Positions 49,471-58,099 of a DNA stretch of 64,000 bases are shown here, one piece after another. A model generated the notes under the pieces. The model saw nothing but the letters and a program-made list of their open reading frames with translations. It searched no databases and had not been told where the DNA came from. Source of the stretch: Burkholderiaceae bacterium (GTDB taxonomy: Bacteria; Pseudomonadota; Gammaproteobacteria; Burkholderiales; Burkholderiaceae_D); NCBI GenBank assembly GCA_030158675.1, contig JAOASL010000041.1, positions 1-64,000 on the forward strand, in the 5' to 3' direction. The translations under genes were made by a program, and so were the position numbers. Positions within the stretch are counted from its first letter, which is position 1. Each line of letters starts with the position of its first letter.

Positions 49471-49500
49471 TTGACAGATATACAGAATGTACTGTCTAAT
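49471..49500 (+). promoter_or_regulatory. Sigma-70 promoter for the rpmH operon
   Basis: TTGACA (49471-49476), an 18-bp spacer and TCTAAT (49495-49500), about 120 bp before the rpmH ATG. It reads toward rpmH-rnpA. Confidence 0.65.
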
Positions 49501-49622
49501 TCAGGGTTCGCTGCACTGCGCGCCCGCAAGAAGTCCGACGAGCGCTGCAAGACATTGATTTTTTGCCGGGCACATCCCGGTTTTTTACTGATTTCCGCTG
49601 CACTCAACCAAGCGAGACCCAA

Positions 49623-49757
49623 ATGAAACGTACATATCAGCCTTCCGTCGTTCGCCGCAAGCGCACCCATGGTTTCCGTGCGCGCATGGCCACCCGTTCG
49701 GGCCGTGCCGTGCTGAACGCACGCCGCGCCAAGGGCCGTAAGCGCCTGGCCGTCTAA
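49623..49757 (+). CDS. rpmH: Ribosomal protein bL34
   Basis: 44-aa strongly basic protein [20 protein letters not shown] to the end KGRKRLAV, the complete bL34 sequence at the usual length. It sits in the large subunit. ATG at 49623 is chosen; the in-frame codon at 49563 belongs to the leader. It opens the rpmH-rnpA-yidD-yidC cluster, coupling ribosome, RNase P and insertase expression. Confidence 0.97.
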   Translation: MKRTYQPSVVRRKRTHGFRARMATRSGRAVLNARRAKGRKRLAV

Positions 49758-49785
49758 GGCTCAGCGCGACCACCCGCGTAGTCAC

Positions 49786-50166
49786 ATGTCCGGGTCTCCG
49801 GAAGACTACGGCAGGCATCGACGCATCGTAAAAACGGATGAGTTTTCATCCGTTTTTCGTTTGCGGCCTGTGTATCGCACAGAAAATTTCGTGCTCTACG
49901 CCCGCCCCAATAGCCTCGGCCATGCACGGCTGGGCATCGTCGTCGCGAAGCGTCTCGCGCCGCGCGCGGTGACGCGCAACCTGGTCAAGCGGATCGCCCG
50001 CGATATTTTCCGCAAGAGCGGGCTGCTCGCCGCCGACTGTATCGTCCGGCTGAACCGACCGCTCGCGCCGAAGCGGAAATCTGCCGCCTCCTCCCACGGA
50101 TTGCGGCAGACGCTGGGCGCCGAACTGAACCGGCTGCTGCTATCGCAGCGTGCGCACACGAGATGA
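49786..50166 (+). CDS. rnpA: RNase P protein component
   Basis: 126-aa basic protein, the protein subunit of RNase P that processes tRNA 5' ends. The signature [19 protein letters not shown] matches the conserved RNxxKR helix. The first 28 bases after rpmH form the gap. The C-terminus overlaps yidD by four bases (ATGA). Start ATG at 49786 gives a short N-terminal extension before the conserved core; TTG or other codons inside remain possible. Confidence 0.93.
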   Translation: MSGSPEDYGRHRRIVKTDEFSSVFRLRPVYRTENFVLYARPNSLGHARLGIVVAKRLAPRAVTRNLVKRIARDIFRKSGLLAADCIVRLNRPLAPKRKSAASSHGLRQTLGAELNRLLLSQRAHTR

Positions 50167-50423
50167 AGAAGCTGCTGCTACTGCTGCTAAAGGGCTATAA
50201 GATCGGCATCAGCCCTTTCCTCGGGCAGAATTGCCGCTTCTATCCGGGCTGCGCCGATTACGCCCGGGAGGCCATTGTTCACCATGGCGCACTGCGCGGC
50301 AGTCTGCTGGCCGGCCGCCGCTTGTGCAAGTGCCATCCGTGGAATGCCGGCGGCTACGACCCCGTGCCTTCCGCCCATCCGCACGCTGACCGTCATCCGC
50401 CGATGACACGGCAGCGTCACTGA
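50163..50423 (+). CDS. yidD: Membrane protein insertion efficiency factor YidD
   Basis: 86-aa YidD. The conserved Cys-containing motif is [15 protein letters not shown], followed by [18 protein letters not shown], both diagnostic. The N-terminus is hydrophobic/amphipathic ([19 protein letters not shown]). It works with YidC in inserting inner-membrane proteins. It overlaps rnpA by ATGA, so it is translationally coupled, and yidC follows after 23 bp. Confidence 0.95.
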   Translation: MKKLLLLLLKGYKIGISPFLGQNCRFYPGCADYAREAIVHHGALRGSLLAGRRLCKCHPWNAGGYDPVPSAHPHADRHPPMTRQRH

Positions 50424-50446
50424 ATCGCCCTACACTCACTGATCCT

Positions 50447-52126
50447 ATGGATATCAAACGTACCGTTTTGCTGGTGGTGTTCTCGCTCTCCCTGCTCATG
50501 CTGTGGGAGAACTGGAACCGTTCTAACGGCGGACCGTCGCTGCTGGGGTTAGAGCAGGCCGCGCAGACCGCCGCGCCGCAGGCCCAAACCGACGCCTCGG
50601 TGCCGCAAGCTTCGACGACGACGCCTGCCGCAACCGGCAACGATGTGCCGGCAGCGGCCGCACCGGCGGCGGCCAAAGGCGAAAAGATCACGCTCACGAC
50701 CGACCTGCTGAAGGTTGAAATCGACACGCTGGGCGGCGACATCACCCGCGTGGAACTGCTGAAGCACCTGAGCACAACCGACGCCGGCAAGCCCGTCGTG
50801 CTGCTGGAGCAAAGCGCGACGCGCAACTACGTCGCGCAGAGCGGCCTGATCGGTGGCAAATTCCCCAACCACCGTTCGCAATTCACCGCCCGCGATGGCG
50901 CGCGCGCACTTGGCAATGGCGACAGCATCAGCCTGGTGCTCGACGCCGAGCAGGACGGCGTCAAACTGACCAAGACCTATACGTTCACCCGCGGCCAGTA
51001 TGAAATCGGCGTCAAGCACGAGATCGCGAACAACAGTGGCGCGGCAATCACGCCATCGGTCTACGTGCAGCTGGTGCGCGACGGCGGCAAGCTGGACGGC
51101 GATTCGCACTTCTACAGCACCTTTACCGGCCCGGCGGTCTACACCGACGCGGACAAGTTCCGCAAGGTGTCTTTCGAAGACATCGAGAAGGGCAAGAACC
51201 CGCAGCCGGCCCGCACCACGGATGGCTGGGTGGCGATGGTCCAGCACTATTTCGTGTCGGCCTTTGCACCGCTGGGCAAAGGCCCGCACGAGATGTTCAC
51301 CCGCAAAATCGACCAGAACCTGTATGCCGTCGGCGCCATTGTGCCGGTCGGCCAGCTTGCGCCGGGCGCAGTCGCCGCACAGCAGGGCAAGCTGTTCGCC
51401 GGCCCGCAGGAATCGGCGAAGCTGGAAGCCTTTGCGACCGACTTCGACCTGGTCAAGGACTATGGCTGGCTGACCATCATCGCCAAGCCGATCTTCTGGC
51501 TGATGACCCAGATCCAGAAGCTGATCAGCAACTGGGGCTGGACCATCATCGTCCTGACCATCCTGATCAAGCTGGCGTTCTTCCCACTGTCGGCCGCCAG
51601 CTATCGCAGCATGGCGAAGATGAAGCTGGTGACGCCGAAGATGACCGCGATCCGCGAGCGCCACAAGGGCGATCCGCAGAAAATGAACGCGGCCATGATG
51701 GAGCTGTACAAAACCGAAAAGATCAACCCGCTTGGCGGCTGCCTGCCGATCGTCGTGCAGATTCCGGTATTCATCTCGCTGTACTGGGTGCTGCTGGCCA
51801 GCGTCGAGATGCGCCACGCGCCGTGGCTGGGCTGGATCCATGACCTGTCCGCACCGGACGACCTGTTCGGCACGATCCCGGGCATCGCGATGCCGGTCGG
51901 CCTGCTGCCTATCATCATGGCCGCGTCAATGTACGTACAGACCAAGCTGAACCCGACGCCGCCGGACCCGATGCAAGCGAAGATCATGATGTTCATGCCG
52001 CTGGTGTTCTCGTTCATGTTCTTCTTCTTCCCTTCCGGCCTCGTGCTGTACTGGGTCGTGAACAACGTCCTGTCGATCGCGCAGCAATGGGTGATCACGA
52101 AGCAGGCGACCGCCGGCAAAGCGTAA
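50447..52126 (+). CDS. yidC: Membrane protein insertase YidC
   Basis: 559-aa YidC. The first transmembrane helix (TVLLVVFSLSLLMLWENWN) is followed by an Ala/Gln-rich linker, a periplasmic beta domain (about 80-330), then the conserved insertase core with several helices, from WGWTIIVLTILIKLAFFPLS through the C-terminal FPSGLVLYWVVNNVLSIAQQWVI. It inserts and folds inner-membrane proteins with or without SecYEG. Length matches betaproteobacterial YidC. It precedes a terminator and mnmE. Confidence 0.97.
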   Translation: MDIKRTVLLVVFSLSLLMLWENWNRSNGGPSLLGLEQAAQTAAPQAQTDASVPQASTTTPAATGNDVPAAAAPAAAKGEKITLTTDLLKVEIDTLGGDITRVELLKHLSTTDAGKPVVLLEQSATRNYVAQSGLIGGKFPNHRSQFTARDGARALGNGDSISLVLDAEQDGVKLTKTYTFTRGQYEIGVKHEIANNSGAAITPSVYVQLVRDGGKLDGDSHFYSTFTGPAVYTDADKFRKVSFEDIEKGKNPQPARTTDGWVAMVQHYFVSAFAPLGKGPHEMFTRKIDQNLYAVGAIVPVGQLAPGAVAAQQGKLFAGPQESAKLEAFATDFDLVKDYGWLTIIAKPIFWLMTQIQKLISNWGWTIIVLTILIKLAFFPLSAASYRSMAKMKLVTPKMTAIRERHKGDPQKMNAAMMELYKTEKINPLGGCLPIVVQIPVFISLYWVLLASVEMRHAPWLGWIHDLSAPDDLFGTIPGIAMPVGLLPIIMAASMYVQTKLNPTPPDPMQAKIMMFMPLVFSFMFFFFPSGLVLYWVVNNVLSIAQQWVITKQATAGKA

Positions 52127-52148
52127 CGCCCACTGACGCGTCCACCGC

Positions 52149-52184
52149 AAAAAAGTCCGTCGGCGCAAGCCGCGGACTTTTTTT
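52149..52184. terminator. Terminator between yidC and mnmE
   Basis: AAAAGTCCG-T-CGGC, loop GCAA, GCCG-CGGACTTTT: a long nearly perfect hairpin with T-runs on both strands. The plus reading ends the yidC transcript 22 bases after its stop and suggests mnmE has its own promoter or is read through. Confidence 0.85.
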
Positions 52185-52205
52185 CATTGCAGATAAAATT
52201 CCTCC

Positions 52206-53594
52206 ATGATTTCCGATTCGTCCCCCATCGCAGCCATCGCCACCGCACCCGGTCGCGGCGGCATTGGCATTGTCCGCATCTCCGGCAAACACCTGATGCC
52301 TCTGGCGCAGGCCGTCTGCCGGCTCGACTCCGGCCGAGAACTGAAAGCGCGCCATGCGACCTATCTCGACTTTGTCGCCGCCGATGGCAGCGTGATCGAT
52401 CGCGGCATCGCACTCTGGTTCAACGGGCCGCATTCGTATACCGGCGAAGAAGTGCTGGAATTGCAGGGGCATGGTGGGCCGGTCGTCATGCAAATGCTGC
52501 TAAAGCGCTGCCTCGAAGCGGGTCGGGAAATGGGCGTACGGCTCGCGAACCCCGGTGAATTCACTTACCGCGCGTTCCAGAACGACAAACTCGACCTCGC
52601 GCAGGCCGAAGCGGTGGCTGATCTGATCGAAGCGTCGACCGAGGCCGCCGCGAAGCTCGCCACACAATCGCTGTCCGGCACATTCTCGGCAGCGATCGGC
52701 AAGTTGGTCGAGCAGGTAATCCATCTGCGCATGCTGGTCGAGGCGACACTCGACTTTCCCGAAGAGGAAATCGAGTTCCTGGAAAACTCGAACGCACACG
52801 GCCAGCTACAGACGATCCGCGCGTCGCTCGACCATGTGCTCAACCAGGCCGGGCAGGGTGCGCTGCTGCGCTCGGGGCTGAACGTCGTGCTGGCAGGCCA
52901 GCCGAACGTAGGCAAGAGCTCCTTGCTGAATGCGCTGGCCGGATCGGATGTCGCAATCGTGACCGCAATCGCCGGCACCACGCGCGACAAGATCACCGAG
53001 ACCATTCATGTCGAAGGCATACCGATCAACATCATCGACACTGCCGGCATCCGTGACAACGCCGATGCCAGCGATGAAGTCGAGCGGATCGGCATTTCGC
53101 GCACCTGGGCCGCCGTGGACGAAGCCGACGTGGTGCTGCACATCCTCGACGCCAGTCACGGGCCGACGCGCGCGGACGAAGAGATCGTCGCGCGGCTGCC
53201 GGCTAAAGTGCCGCTGATTCGTGTGTGGAACAAGATCGATCTGTCCGGACATAAGCCGTCCATCGATGTGCAGCCGGACGCCACGCACATCTACCTGTCC
53301 GCGTCCGGGCACAACGGTATGGAGTTGTTGCGGCAGGAGTTGCTGCGCATCGCCGGCTGGCAGCAAACCGGCGAATCCATCTACCTCGCACGCGAACGGC
53401 ATTTACGCGCACTGAACGAAGCGCAGGAACATCTGGCCGTCGCCGCCCAGCTAGCCGAGCAACGCGACAGCGCACTCGACCTGTTCGCCGAAGAACTCCG
53501 GCTGACGCAAGAGCAGCTGAACAGCATTACGGGTCAATTCACTTCGGACGATTTGCTGGGAGTGATATTTAGTCGATTTTGCATAGGAAAATAA
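52206..53594 (+). CDS. mnmE: tRNA modification GTPase MnmE
   Basis: 462-aa GTPase that, with MnmG, installs 5-carboxymethylaminomethyl-type groups on tRNA wobble uridines. The N-terminal tetrahydrofolate-binding domain starts [20 protein letters not shown]. The G-domain motifs are [12 protein letters not shown] (G1), GTTRD (G2), DTAGI (G3) and NKID (G4). The C-terminal CIGK is the conserved Cys-containing end. Length is normal. Confidence 0.97.
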   Translation: MISDSSPIAAIATAPGRGGIGIVRISGKHLMPLAQAVCRLDSGRELKARHATYLDFVAADGSVIDRGIALWFNGPHSYTGEEVLELQGHGGPVVMQMLLKRCLEAGREMGVRLANPGEFTYRAFQNDKLDLAQAEAVADLIEASTEAAAKLATQSLSGTFSAAIGKLVEQVIHLRMLVEATLDFPEEEIEFLENSNAHGQLQTIRASLDHVLNQAGQGALLRSGLNVVLAGQPNVGKSSLLNALAGSDVAIVTAIAGTTRDKITETIHVEGIPINIIDTAGIRDNADASDEVERIGISRTWAAVDEADVVLHILDASHGPTRADEEIVARLPAKVPLIRVWNKIDLSGHKPSIDVQPDATHIYLSASGHNGMELLRQELLRIAGWQQTGESIYLARERHLRALNEAQEHLAVAAQLAEQRDSALDLFAEELRLTQEQLNSITGQFTSDDLLGVIFSRFCIGK

Positions 53595-53632
53595 GACGCA
53601 ACCGGCGACTACCCCTTCCGCCGCCCGACCTG

Positions 53633-53657
53633 AGCCCGCAACAATGCGGGCTTTTTT
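53633..53657 (+). terminator. Terminator after mnmE
   Basis: AGCCCGCA, loop ACAA and TGCGGGCT, followed by TTTTT. Clear Rho-independent terminator. Confidence 0.9.
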
Positions 53658-53825
53658 CGCGCTGTACTTCAGCCTTGCTGCTGATTGCATCGCAGACGCA
53701 ATCAGCAATCTTATTATCTTGTTTCTGTCCTGTTTCAGCGCGAAATGATGATAGCCTTAAGAACCATCAATACCGCTTCGCGCAGGCCAGCGGTGTGTAT
53801 TTCCGGCAAACGCTGAAGGAAAACC

Positions 53826-54176
53826 ATGACCCAATCGCGCCAAAAAAGCGCTGACGAAAAATTCTGCTCCGACTGTGGCGAAGTCATCAAGCTCCGCGCA
53901 GAAATTTGCCCTCACTGCGGCGTGCGGCAAATGGCGCCACCCTCTGATCTGACGACGACGGCGCCCAATGGGAAAAGCAAGCTCGCTGCCGCGTTATTTG
54001 CATTATTTCTGGGAGGACTGGGAGTCCACAAGTTTTATCTTGGCCGGATCGGCCAGGGCGTTGTGTACCTGATTTTTTTCTGGACCTTCATTCCAGCCAT
54101 TATTGGTTTTATCGAAGGCATTGTCCTTCTGGTGATGAACGACGCAGATTTCAACGCAAAATATGGCGGCGTGTGA
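53826..54176 (+). CDS. Zinc-ribbon TM2 domain protein
   Basis: 116-aa protein. An N-terminal zinc ribbon (CSDCGEVIKLRAEICPHCG) is followed by a flexible linker and a TM2 domain with two helices: LAAALFALFLGGLGVHKFYLG and GVVYLIFFWTFIPAIIGFIEG. GxxGxHKFYLG is the TM2 hallmark. TM2 proteins are of unknown cellular role in bacteria. It is a lone gene between two terminator-flanked regions. The zinc-ribbon fusion is common in this family. Confidence 0.9.
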   Translation: MTQSRQKSADEKFCSDCGEVIKLRAEICPHCGVRQMAPPSDLTTTAPNGKSKLAAALFALFLGGLGVHKFYLGRIGQGVVYLIFFWTFIPAIIGFIEGIVLLVMNDADFNAKYGGV

Positions 54177-54229
54177 TTAATAAAAGTTCGGGGCGATCGG
54201 GCGTCCATGCAAGCCCGCCCGACCCGTGC

Positions 54230-54838
54230 TCACCCTGCCAGGCCCATCCCGCGCTGATCCGCGCGCCGCGCCTGCAGCGTGCCCGCCTGCTTTTGCTGCA
54301 GCAGATCGAGCATCTGATGGTTGAATGCGGGAATATCATCCGGCTTGCGGCTGCTCACCCAATTGCCGTCGACCACGGTCTCACTGTCGATCCAGTCGCC
54401 ACCGGCATTAATGATGTCGTCGCGCAGTGTCGGCCAGCTGGTCATCGTGCGTCCGTCCACCAGTCCGGCCGATACCAGTAGCCAGCCGCCATGGCAGATC
54501 ACGAAAATGGGCTTGCCGTCGTCATCCATATCGCGCACGAAACGCAGTGCCTCAGGAATAGTGCGCAACTGGTCACCGTTGATGACGCCGCCCGGCAGCA
54601 AGACTGCATCGAAGTCCTGTGCGTTCGCCTGCGCGAGGGGCAGGTCTACGTCGAACTGCTCGCCTTTATCGTGGTGCCGGAAGCCCTGCACCTTGCCGGG
54701 ATTGGGCGACACGATCAGGGTATCGCAGCCATGCTGCCGTAGCGCATCGCGTGGACCGGTCAGCTCGGTCTGTTCGAAACCGTCGCTGACCAGAATAGCG
54801 ACCTTCATCGGCGGCTGTCCGGGAGTCTGGCTGGCCAT
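54230..54838 (-). CDS. DJ-1/PfpI family protein
   Basis: 202-aa DJ-1/PfpI (type 1 glutamine amidotransferase-like) protein. KVAILVSDGFEQTELTGPRDAL starts the domain, LLPGGVINGDQLR follows, and the nucleophile elbow is FVICHGGWLL (Cys followed by His-Gly). The nearest known activities are glyoxalase III/deglycase or protease-like ones, and the exact reaction is disputed in the family. ATG at 54838 is chosen because AAGGAG lies at the right distance; ATG at 54844 is too close. Confidence 0.9.
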   Translation of the reverse strand: MASQTPGQPPMKVAILVSDGFEQTELTGPRDALRQHGCDTLIVSPNPGKVQGFRHHDKGEQFDVDLPLAQANAQDFDAVLLPGGVINGDQLRTIPEALRFVRDMDDDGKPIFVICHGGWLLVSAGLVDGRTMTSWPTLRDDIINAGGDWIDSETVVDGNWVSSRKPDDIPAFNHQMLDLLQQKQAGTLQARRADQRGMGLAG

Positions 54839-54907
54839 GAGCATCTCCTTCTGCGCTGTCAAAACCCCATCGACAGCGCAGCCAGCTCGCTGGTTCAATC
54901 GTCTGCG

Positions 54908-55318
54908 CTATCGGCGCAGGTTGTCGCGGATTTCGCGCAGCAACACCACTTCTTCGGGCGTCGGTGCCGGCGGCGGTGGCGGCGCGGCGCGACGGAAGCG
55001 GTTCATCTGCCGCACCATGATGAAGATGATGAAGGCCAGAATCATGAAATTCAGCGCCACCGTGATGAAGCTGCCATAGGCCAGCACCGCACCGGCCTTT
55101 TTTGCCTCAACCAGGGTTGCGGCTGTCTGCCCGGCAAGCGGAATGAAATAATTACTGAAGTCGAGGCCGCCGACCACCATGCCGACCAGAGGCATGATGA
55201 CATCGGCGACCAGCGAATCGACGATCTTGCCGAAGGCGGCACCAATGATCACGCCAACCGCCAGGTCGACCACATTGCCTTTCAACGCAAATTCCCTGAA
55301 CTCATCAATCATGCTCAT
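54908..55318 (-). CDS. mscL: Large-conductance mechanosensitive channel
   Basis: 136-aa MscL, a homopentameric inner-membrane channel that opens under hypo-osmotic stress. The start [23 protein letters not shown] and the pore helix [22 protein letters not shown] are diagnostic. A second helix ([19 protein letters not shown]) and a cytoplasmic C-terminal bundle helix ([15 protein letters not shown]) complete it. A Pro-rich loop (PPPPPAPTP) precedes the bundle. Confidence 0.97.
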   Translation of the reverse strand: MSMIDEFREFALKGNVVDLAVGVIIGAAFGKIVDSLVADVIMPLVGMVVGGLDFSNYFIPLAGQTAATLVEAKKAGAVLAYGSFITVALNFMILAFIIFIMVRQMNRFRRAAPPPPPAPTPEEVVLLREIRDNLRR

Positions 55319-55503
55319 TGCGTGTCTCCCGATGTGAGTAAAAACATACCCGGTGGATAGTAACGAATTGCAATGATTTTATGTTTGATAAAGATCTAGC
55401 TATCAGAACCAACGAGCGGCGCCCGATCGGCTGTCCGGGCTTCAAGTATCATGGGCGGCTGCGCGGATACGCGCCTGTTTGCACCACCCTGGAGAACCCC
55501 ATC

Positions 55504-56022
55504 GTGACCATGTCTTTCCCCTTCCTGCCGGCCGTCCGGCTGGCCGCCGTTGCCTTCGCATCCGCCGCAGCGCTCAGCGCTTTCGCCGCCGATCCGGCCA
55601 AAATCGAAAACCTGCGCGTCACCAATGCGTGTAAATACTGCGACCTGACGGACGCGGCGCTTGCCGGCGCCGACCTGCGCGGCGCCGACTTCCAGAACGC
55701 CAACCTGTCCGGCGCCAACCTGTCGAAGGCCGACCTGTCGCTGCGTCCGATGGAAAAGCGCACGCTGTCGACCAACTTCGAAAGCGCCAATCTGAAGAAG
55801 GCCAATCTGGCTGAGGCGAAACTGATCGGCGCGATCTTCCAGGGCACGTTCCTGCGTGACGCCAATCTGCAGGGCGCCGACCTGTCGAAAGCCGCATTCC
55901 CGGGCGCGAACCTGAAAGGCGCGAACCTGAAAGGCGCAAAAGTCGACGGCACCAGTTTCGAGGGCGCGAAATTCTGCAATACCACCATGCATGACGGCAG
56001 CGTGAACGACGCCGGCTGCTGA
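55504..56022 (+). CDS. Exported pentapeptide-repeat protein
   Basis: About 172-aa exported protein. A signal peptide (FLPAVRLAAVAFASAAALSAFA) is followed by a pair of Cys in ACKYCDL and then about 20 pentapeptide units of the A(D/N)LxG type, such as GADLRGADFQNANLSGANL and GANLKGANLKGAK. These fold as a right-handed quadrilateral beta helix. The start may be GTG at 55504 (GGAGAA seven bases upstream) or ATG at 55510. Function is unknown; some relatives mimic DNA and protect gyrase, but export here argues against that. Confidence 0.85.
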   Translation: MTMSFPFLPAVRLAAVAFASAAALSAFAADPAKIENLRVTNACKYCDLTDAALAGADLRGADFQNANLSGANLSKADLSLRPMEKRTLSTNFESANLKKANLAEAKLIGAIFQGTFLRDANLQGADLSKAAFPGANLKGANLKGAKVDGTSFEGAKFCNTTMHDGSVNDAGC

Positions 56023-56061
56023 GCACAGACCAGCCTCAGTGCGGCCTGACCAGACAGCTTC

Positions 56062-56760
56062 CTAGTCGTCCCACAGCGTTTTTGGCACAAGCTTCGGCTT
56101 CACTGCCGCCGGTCGGGCCGAGGCTGCGCGCGGCGCAGCCTCCGCTTTCATTTTGTCGGCCGGCCACGGCTGCAGGAACGCCGCCATGTCGGCGCTGCCT
56201 GCATCAAGCCACGCGCGATACTGATCCCGGCGCAACAACGCGACCATCCGCTTTTCGTCTTCCGGGCGATGGAAGCGCTGCATCAGCGGATGCATATCGG
56301 CATTGATCGTCAACATCGTGAACGAAACCAGCGGCTGGTCGCCGAGCCCGCCGTTGGGCCGCCATTCCCACAGCCCGGCAATGGCCATCGGCGCGTCATC
56401 ATCTGACGTGATGCGCCAGCGCACCGCGCGGCCGCTCTCATAACAAGGCTCAAAGAGGGACTCGGCCGGCACGATGCAGCGCTGCCGCTTCGCCGCCGCA
56501 TGCCGGAACGAGGGCTTGCTCGCGACGGTCTCGCTGCGCGCGTTGTACGTGTGGCGTGCGAGTTTCAGGTCGGCCCAGTGCGGCAGCATGCCAAAGCAGG
56601 CAGCAAGGCTTTCGAGCTCGCCGCCACCGCCCTCGGCCCGCCGGATGATGGGCGCGAGGTAGCCTGGAAAGGCTTCCTCTTTCCAGTCAGCGGCAGGCGC
56701 TTCAATGCCGAAATGAACCGGCAAGACCTCGCGTCTGGCCGGGGTGTAATTCGAACACAT
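56062..56760 (-). CDS. SOS response-associated peptidase (SRAP, YedK-like)
   Basis: 232-aa SRAP protein, the family that forms a covalent link to abasic sites in single-stranded DNA through Cys2. The protein begins MCSNY, giving Cys2 after Met removal. Other conserved elements are TYNARSETVASKPSF (Asn), CIVPAESLFEP (catalytic Glu region), and MHPLMQRFHRPEDEKRM (His). The start MCSNY and SLFEP differ from the common MCGRY and YYEW forms, so this is a divergent branch. The C-terminus is Ala/Pro/Lys-rich and probably flexible. Confidence 0.88.
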   Translation of the reverse strand: MCSNYTPARREVLPVHFGIEAPAADWKEEAFPGYLAPIIRRAEGGGGELESLAACFGMLPHWADLKLARHTYNARSETVASKPSFRHAAAKRQRCIVPAESLFEPCYESGRAVRWRITSDDDAPMAIAGLWEWRPNGGLGDQPLVSFTMLTINADMHPLMQRFHRPEDEKRMVALLRRDQYRAWLDAGSADMAAFLQPWPADKMKAEAAPRAASARPAAVKPKLVPKTLWDD

Positions 56761-56777
56761 GCGTCCATCGTAGCGGA

Positions 56778-58034
56778 TCACCGCATCGGGCGCTGCCGGA
56801 TACCCTGTTTCACCTTGATGAAATCGCGCTTGCGTATCAGCGCGTGAATGCCCTTGGTGCGGTCGACCACTTGCGAGACATTGAAGTCGGTGGCGGCCGA
56901 CATGTAGGCGAGCGCAACGGCACGGTCCATGCCGAGTTGCTCGTGCAGGAAACGCATCGCCTCGCGCACCGCATCCTTCATGGCTTCATCGAGGTCAGGG
57001 TTGAGTCCGATCGCAATCCAGTAATCGCGTGTCTCGCCGAATGGCTTCTCCAGCGAACCCGAGGCCGACGGAATGCGCGGATCGCCTTTTTTCAGCAGCG
57101 TCAGACGGAAGGTCGCGCGCATCGAATGTTCGAGCGCCGTCAGCGCCACCTCGCCATTGGCCTGCGCCATGTGCGGGTCGCCCGTATAGAAATTCGCGCC
57201 ATCGACGAACACCGGCAGATAGACGACGGTGCCGGCGCCGAGATCTTTCACATCCATATTGCCGCCGAAAACGCCCGGCGGCACCGAATGTACCGGCTCA
57301 CTGGTAGCGGCGGCAACGCCCATCACGCCCATGAAAGGCGCGGCCGGGAAAGTGACCGCGTCGCCACGCATATTCTTCATCAGGCCTTCCCAGCTGCCGC
57401 GCCGATTTTTGCGAACCGGCGTGAACACCGACACGTTGCGGTATTTTTCCGGCTCGGCAGCGCTGGCATCGGGCTCGGGTTTCGGCCCTTCGGGAAATTC
57501 GCCGGGCAGCGCGCCCTTGCCATGACGATTGCTGATCACGCCATAGGGCACACGCGGCGTGACCGCCAGCACATCCACCTTCAGCACATCGCCCGGCCGC
57601 GCGCCATCCACCGCGACCGGCCCGGTAATGATGTGCGGACCATCCTTCGAAAAATCATGCGGCAGCGACGAACGCGTAATCGCAATCGCGTCCTGCAGCA
57701 CCATGCGCCCGGGCACGCCTTGCGCAGCGAAATATGTCAGCGCATCGCGCCCCTGGTCTTCCAGCAGGCCTTCATGCGACAGCGTATCGAACACGACGGT
57801 CGCGCCGGAGGGCACCGTCAGCAGCGGCCTGTCCGTCGCGTTCGGCAGATAGCCCCATTTGACCGTGTCGACCGTCGACGGCACGTAATACACCTTGCCG
57901 CGCAGGCCCTTGACGGCGATTCTGCCGGGCTTGTCGGCCAGCGGCTGCAAGGGCAGAGCAGCTGCCGCGACAGACAGCGCAGAGGTGGCGAGCAAGAACA
58001 ACAGCGCGGAGCGGAAAGGGTTCCGGTGGTTCAT
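56778..58034 (-). CDS. Secreted acetamidase/formamidase family protein
   Basis: 418-aa amidase-family protein with a signal peptide (ALLFLLATSALSVAAAALP). Core segments are GPVAVDGARPGDVLKVDVL, HSVPPGVFGGNMDVKDLGAGTVVYLPVFVDGANFYTGDPHMAQANGEVALTALE, and the C-terminal DYWIAIGLNPDLDEAMKDA, all typical of the FmdA/AmdA fold. Unlike the cytoplasmic formamidase at 60281-61510 it is exported. Substrate is probably a small amide or related compound; unproven. It lies 17 bp from the SRAP gene. Confidence 0.9.
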   Translation of the reverse strand: MNHRNPFRSALLFLLATSALSVAAAALPLQPLADKPGRIAVKGLRGKVYYVPSTVDTVKWGYLPNATDRPLLTVPSGATVVFDTLSHEGLLEDQGRDALTYFAAQGVPGRMVLQDAIAITRSSLPHDFSKDGPHIITGPVAVDGARPGDVLKVDVLAVTPRVPYGVISNRHGKGALPGEFPEGPKPEPDASAAEPEKYRNVSVFTPVRKNRRGSWEGLMKNMRGDAVTFPAAPFMGVMGVAAATSEPVHSVPPGVFGGNMDVKDLGAGTVVYLPVFVDGANFYTGDPHMAQANGEVALTALEHSMRATFRLTLLKKGDPRIPSASGSLEKPFGETRDYWIAIGLNPDLDEAMKDAVREAMRFLHEQLGMDRAVALAYMSAATDFNVSQVVDRTKGIHALIRKRDFIKVKQGIRQRPMR

Positions 58035-58099
58035 CGAAGCATCCCGATAGCTGGCAATAACAACCGACTGTGCCAGCCTGCGTCGCGCGCCTCAATACG

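Larger units (their letters stand above)
49197..49622. other. dnaA-rpmH intergenic region, possible origin area
   Basis: 426 bp between divergent genes. One perfect DnaA box TTATCCACA lies at 49311-49319. The stretch 49321-49400 is comparatively AT-rich. I found only the one perfect box by eye, so this could be a dnaA autoregulatory site and not the origin itself. Confidence 0.5.

Noticed and set aside
55381-56022. Longer version of the pentapeptide protein starting at 55381
   Set aside because: The extra N-terminus has no family or signal features; the signal peptide begins at the codons around 55504-55510, which also have a GGAGAA site.
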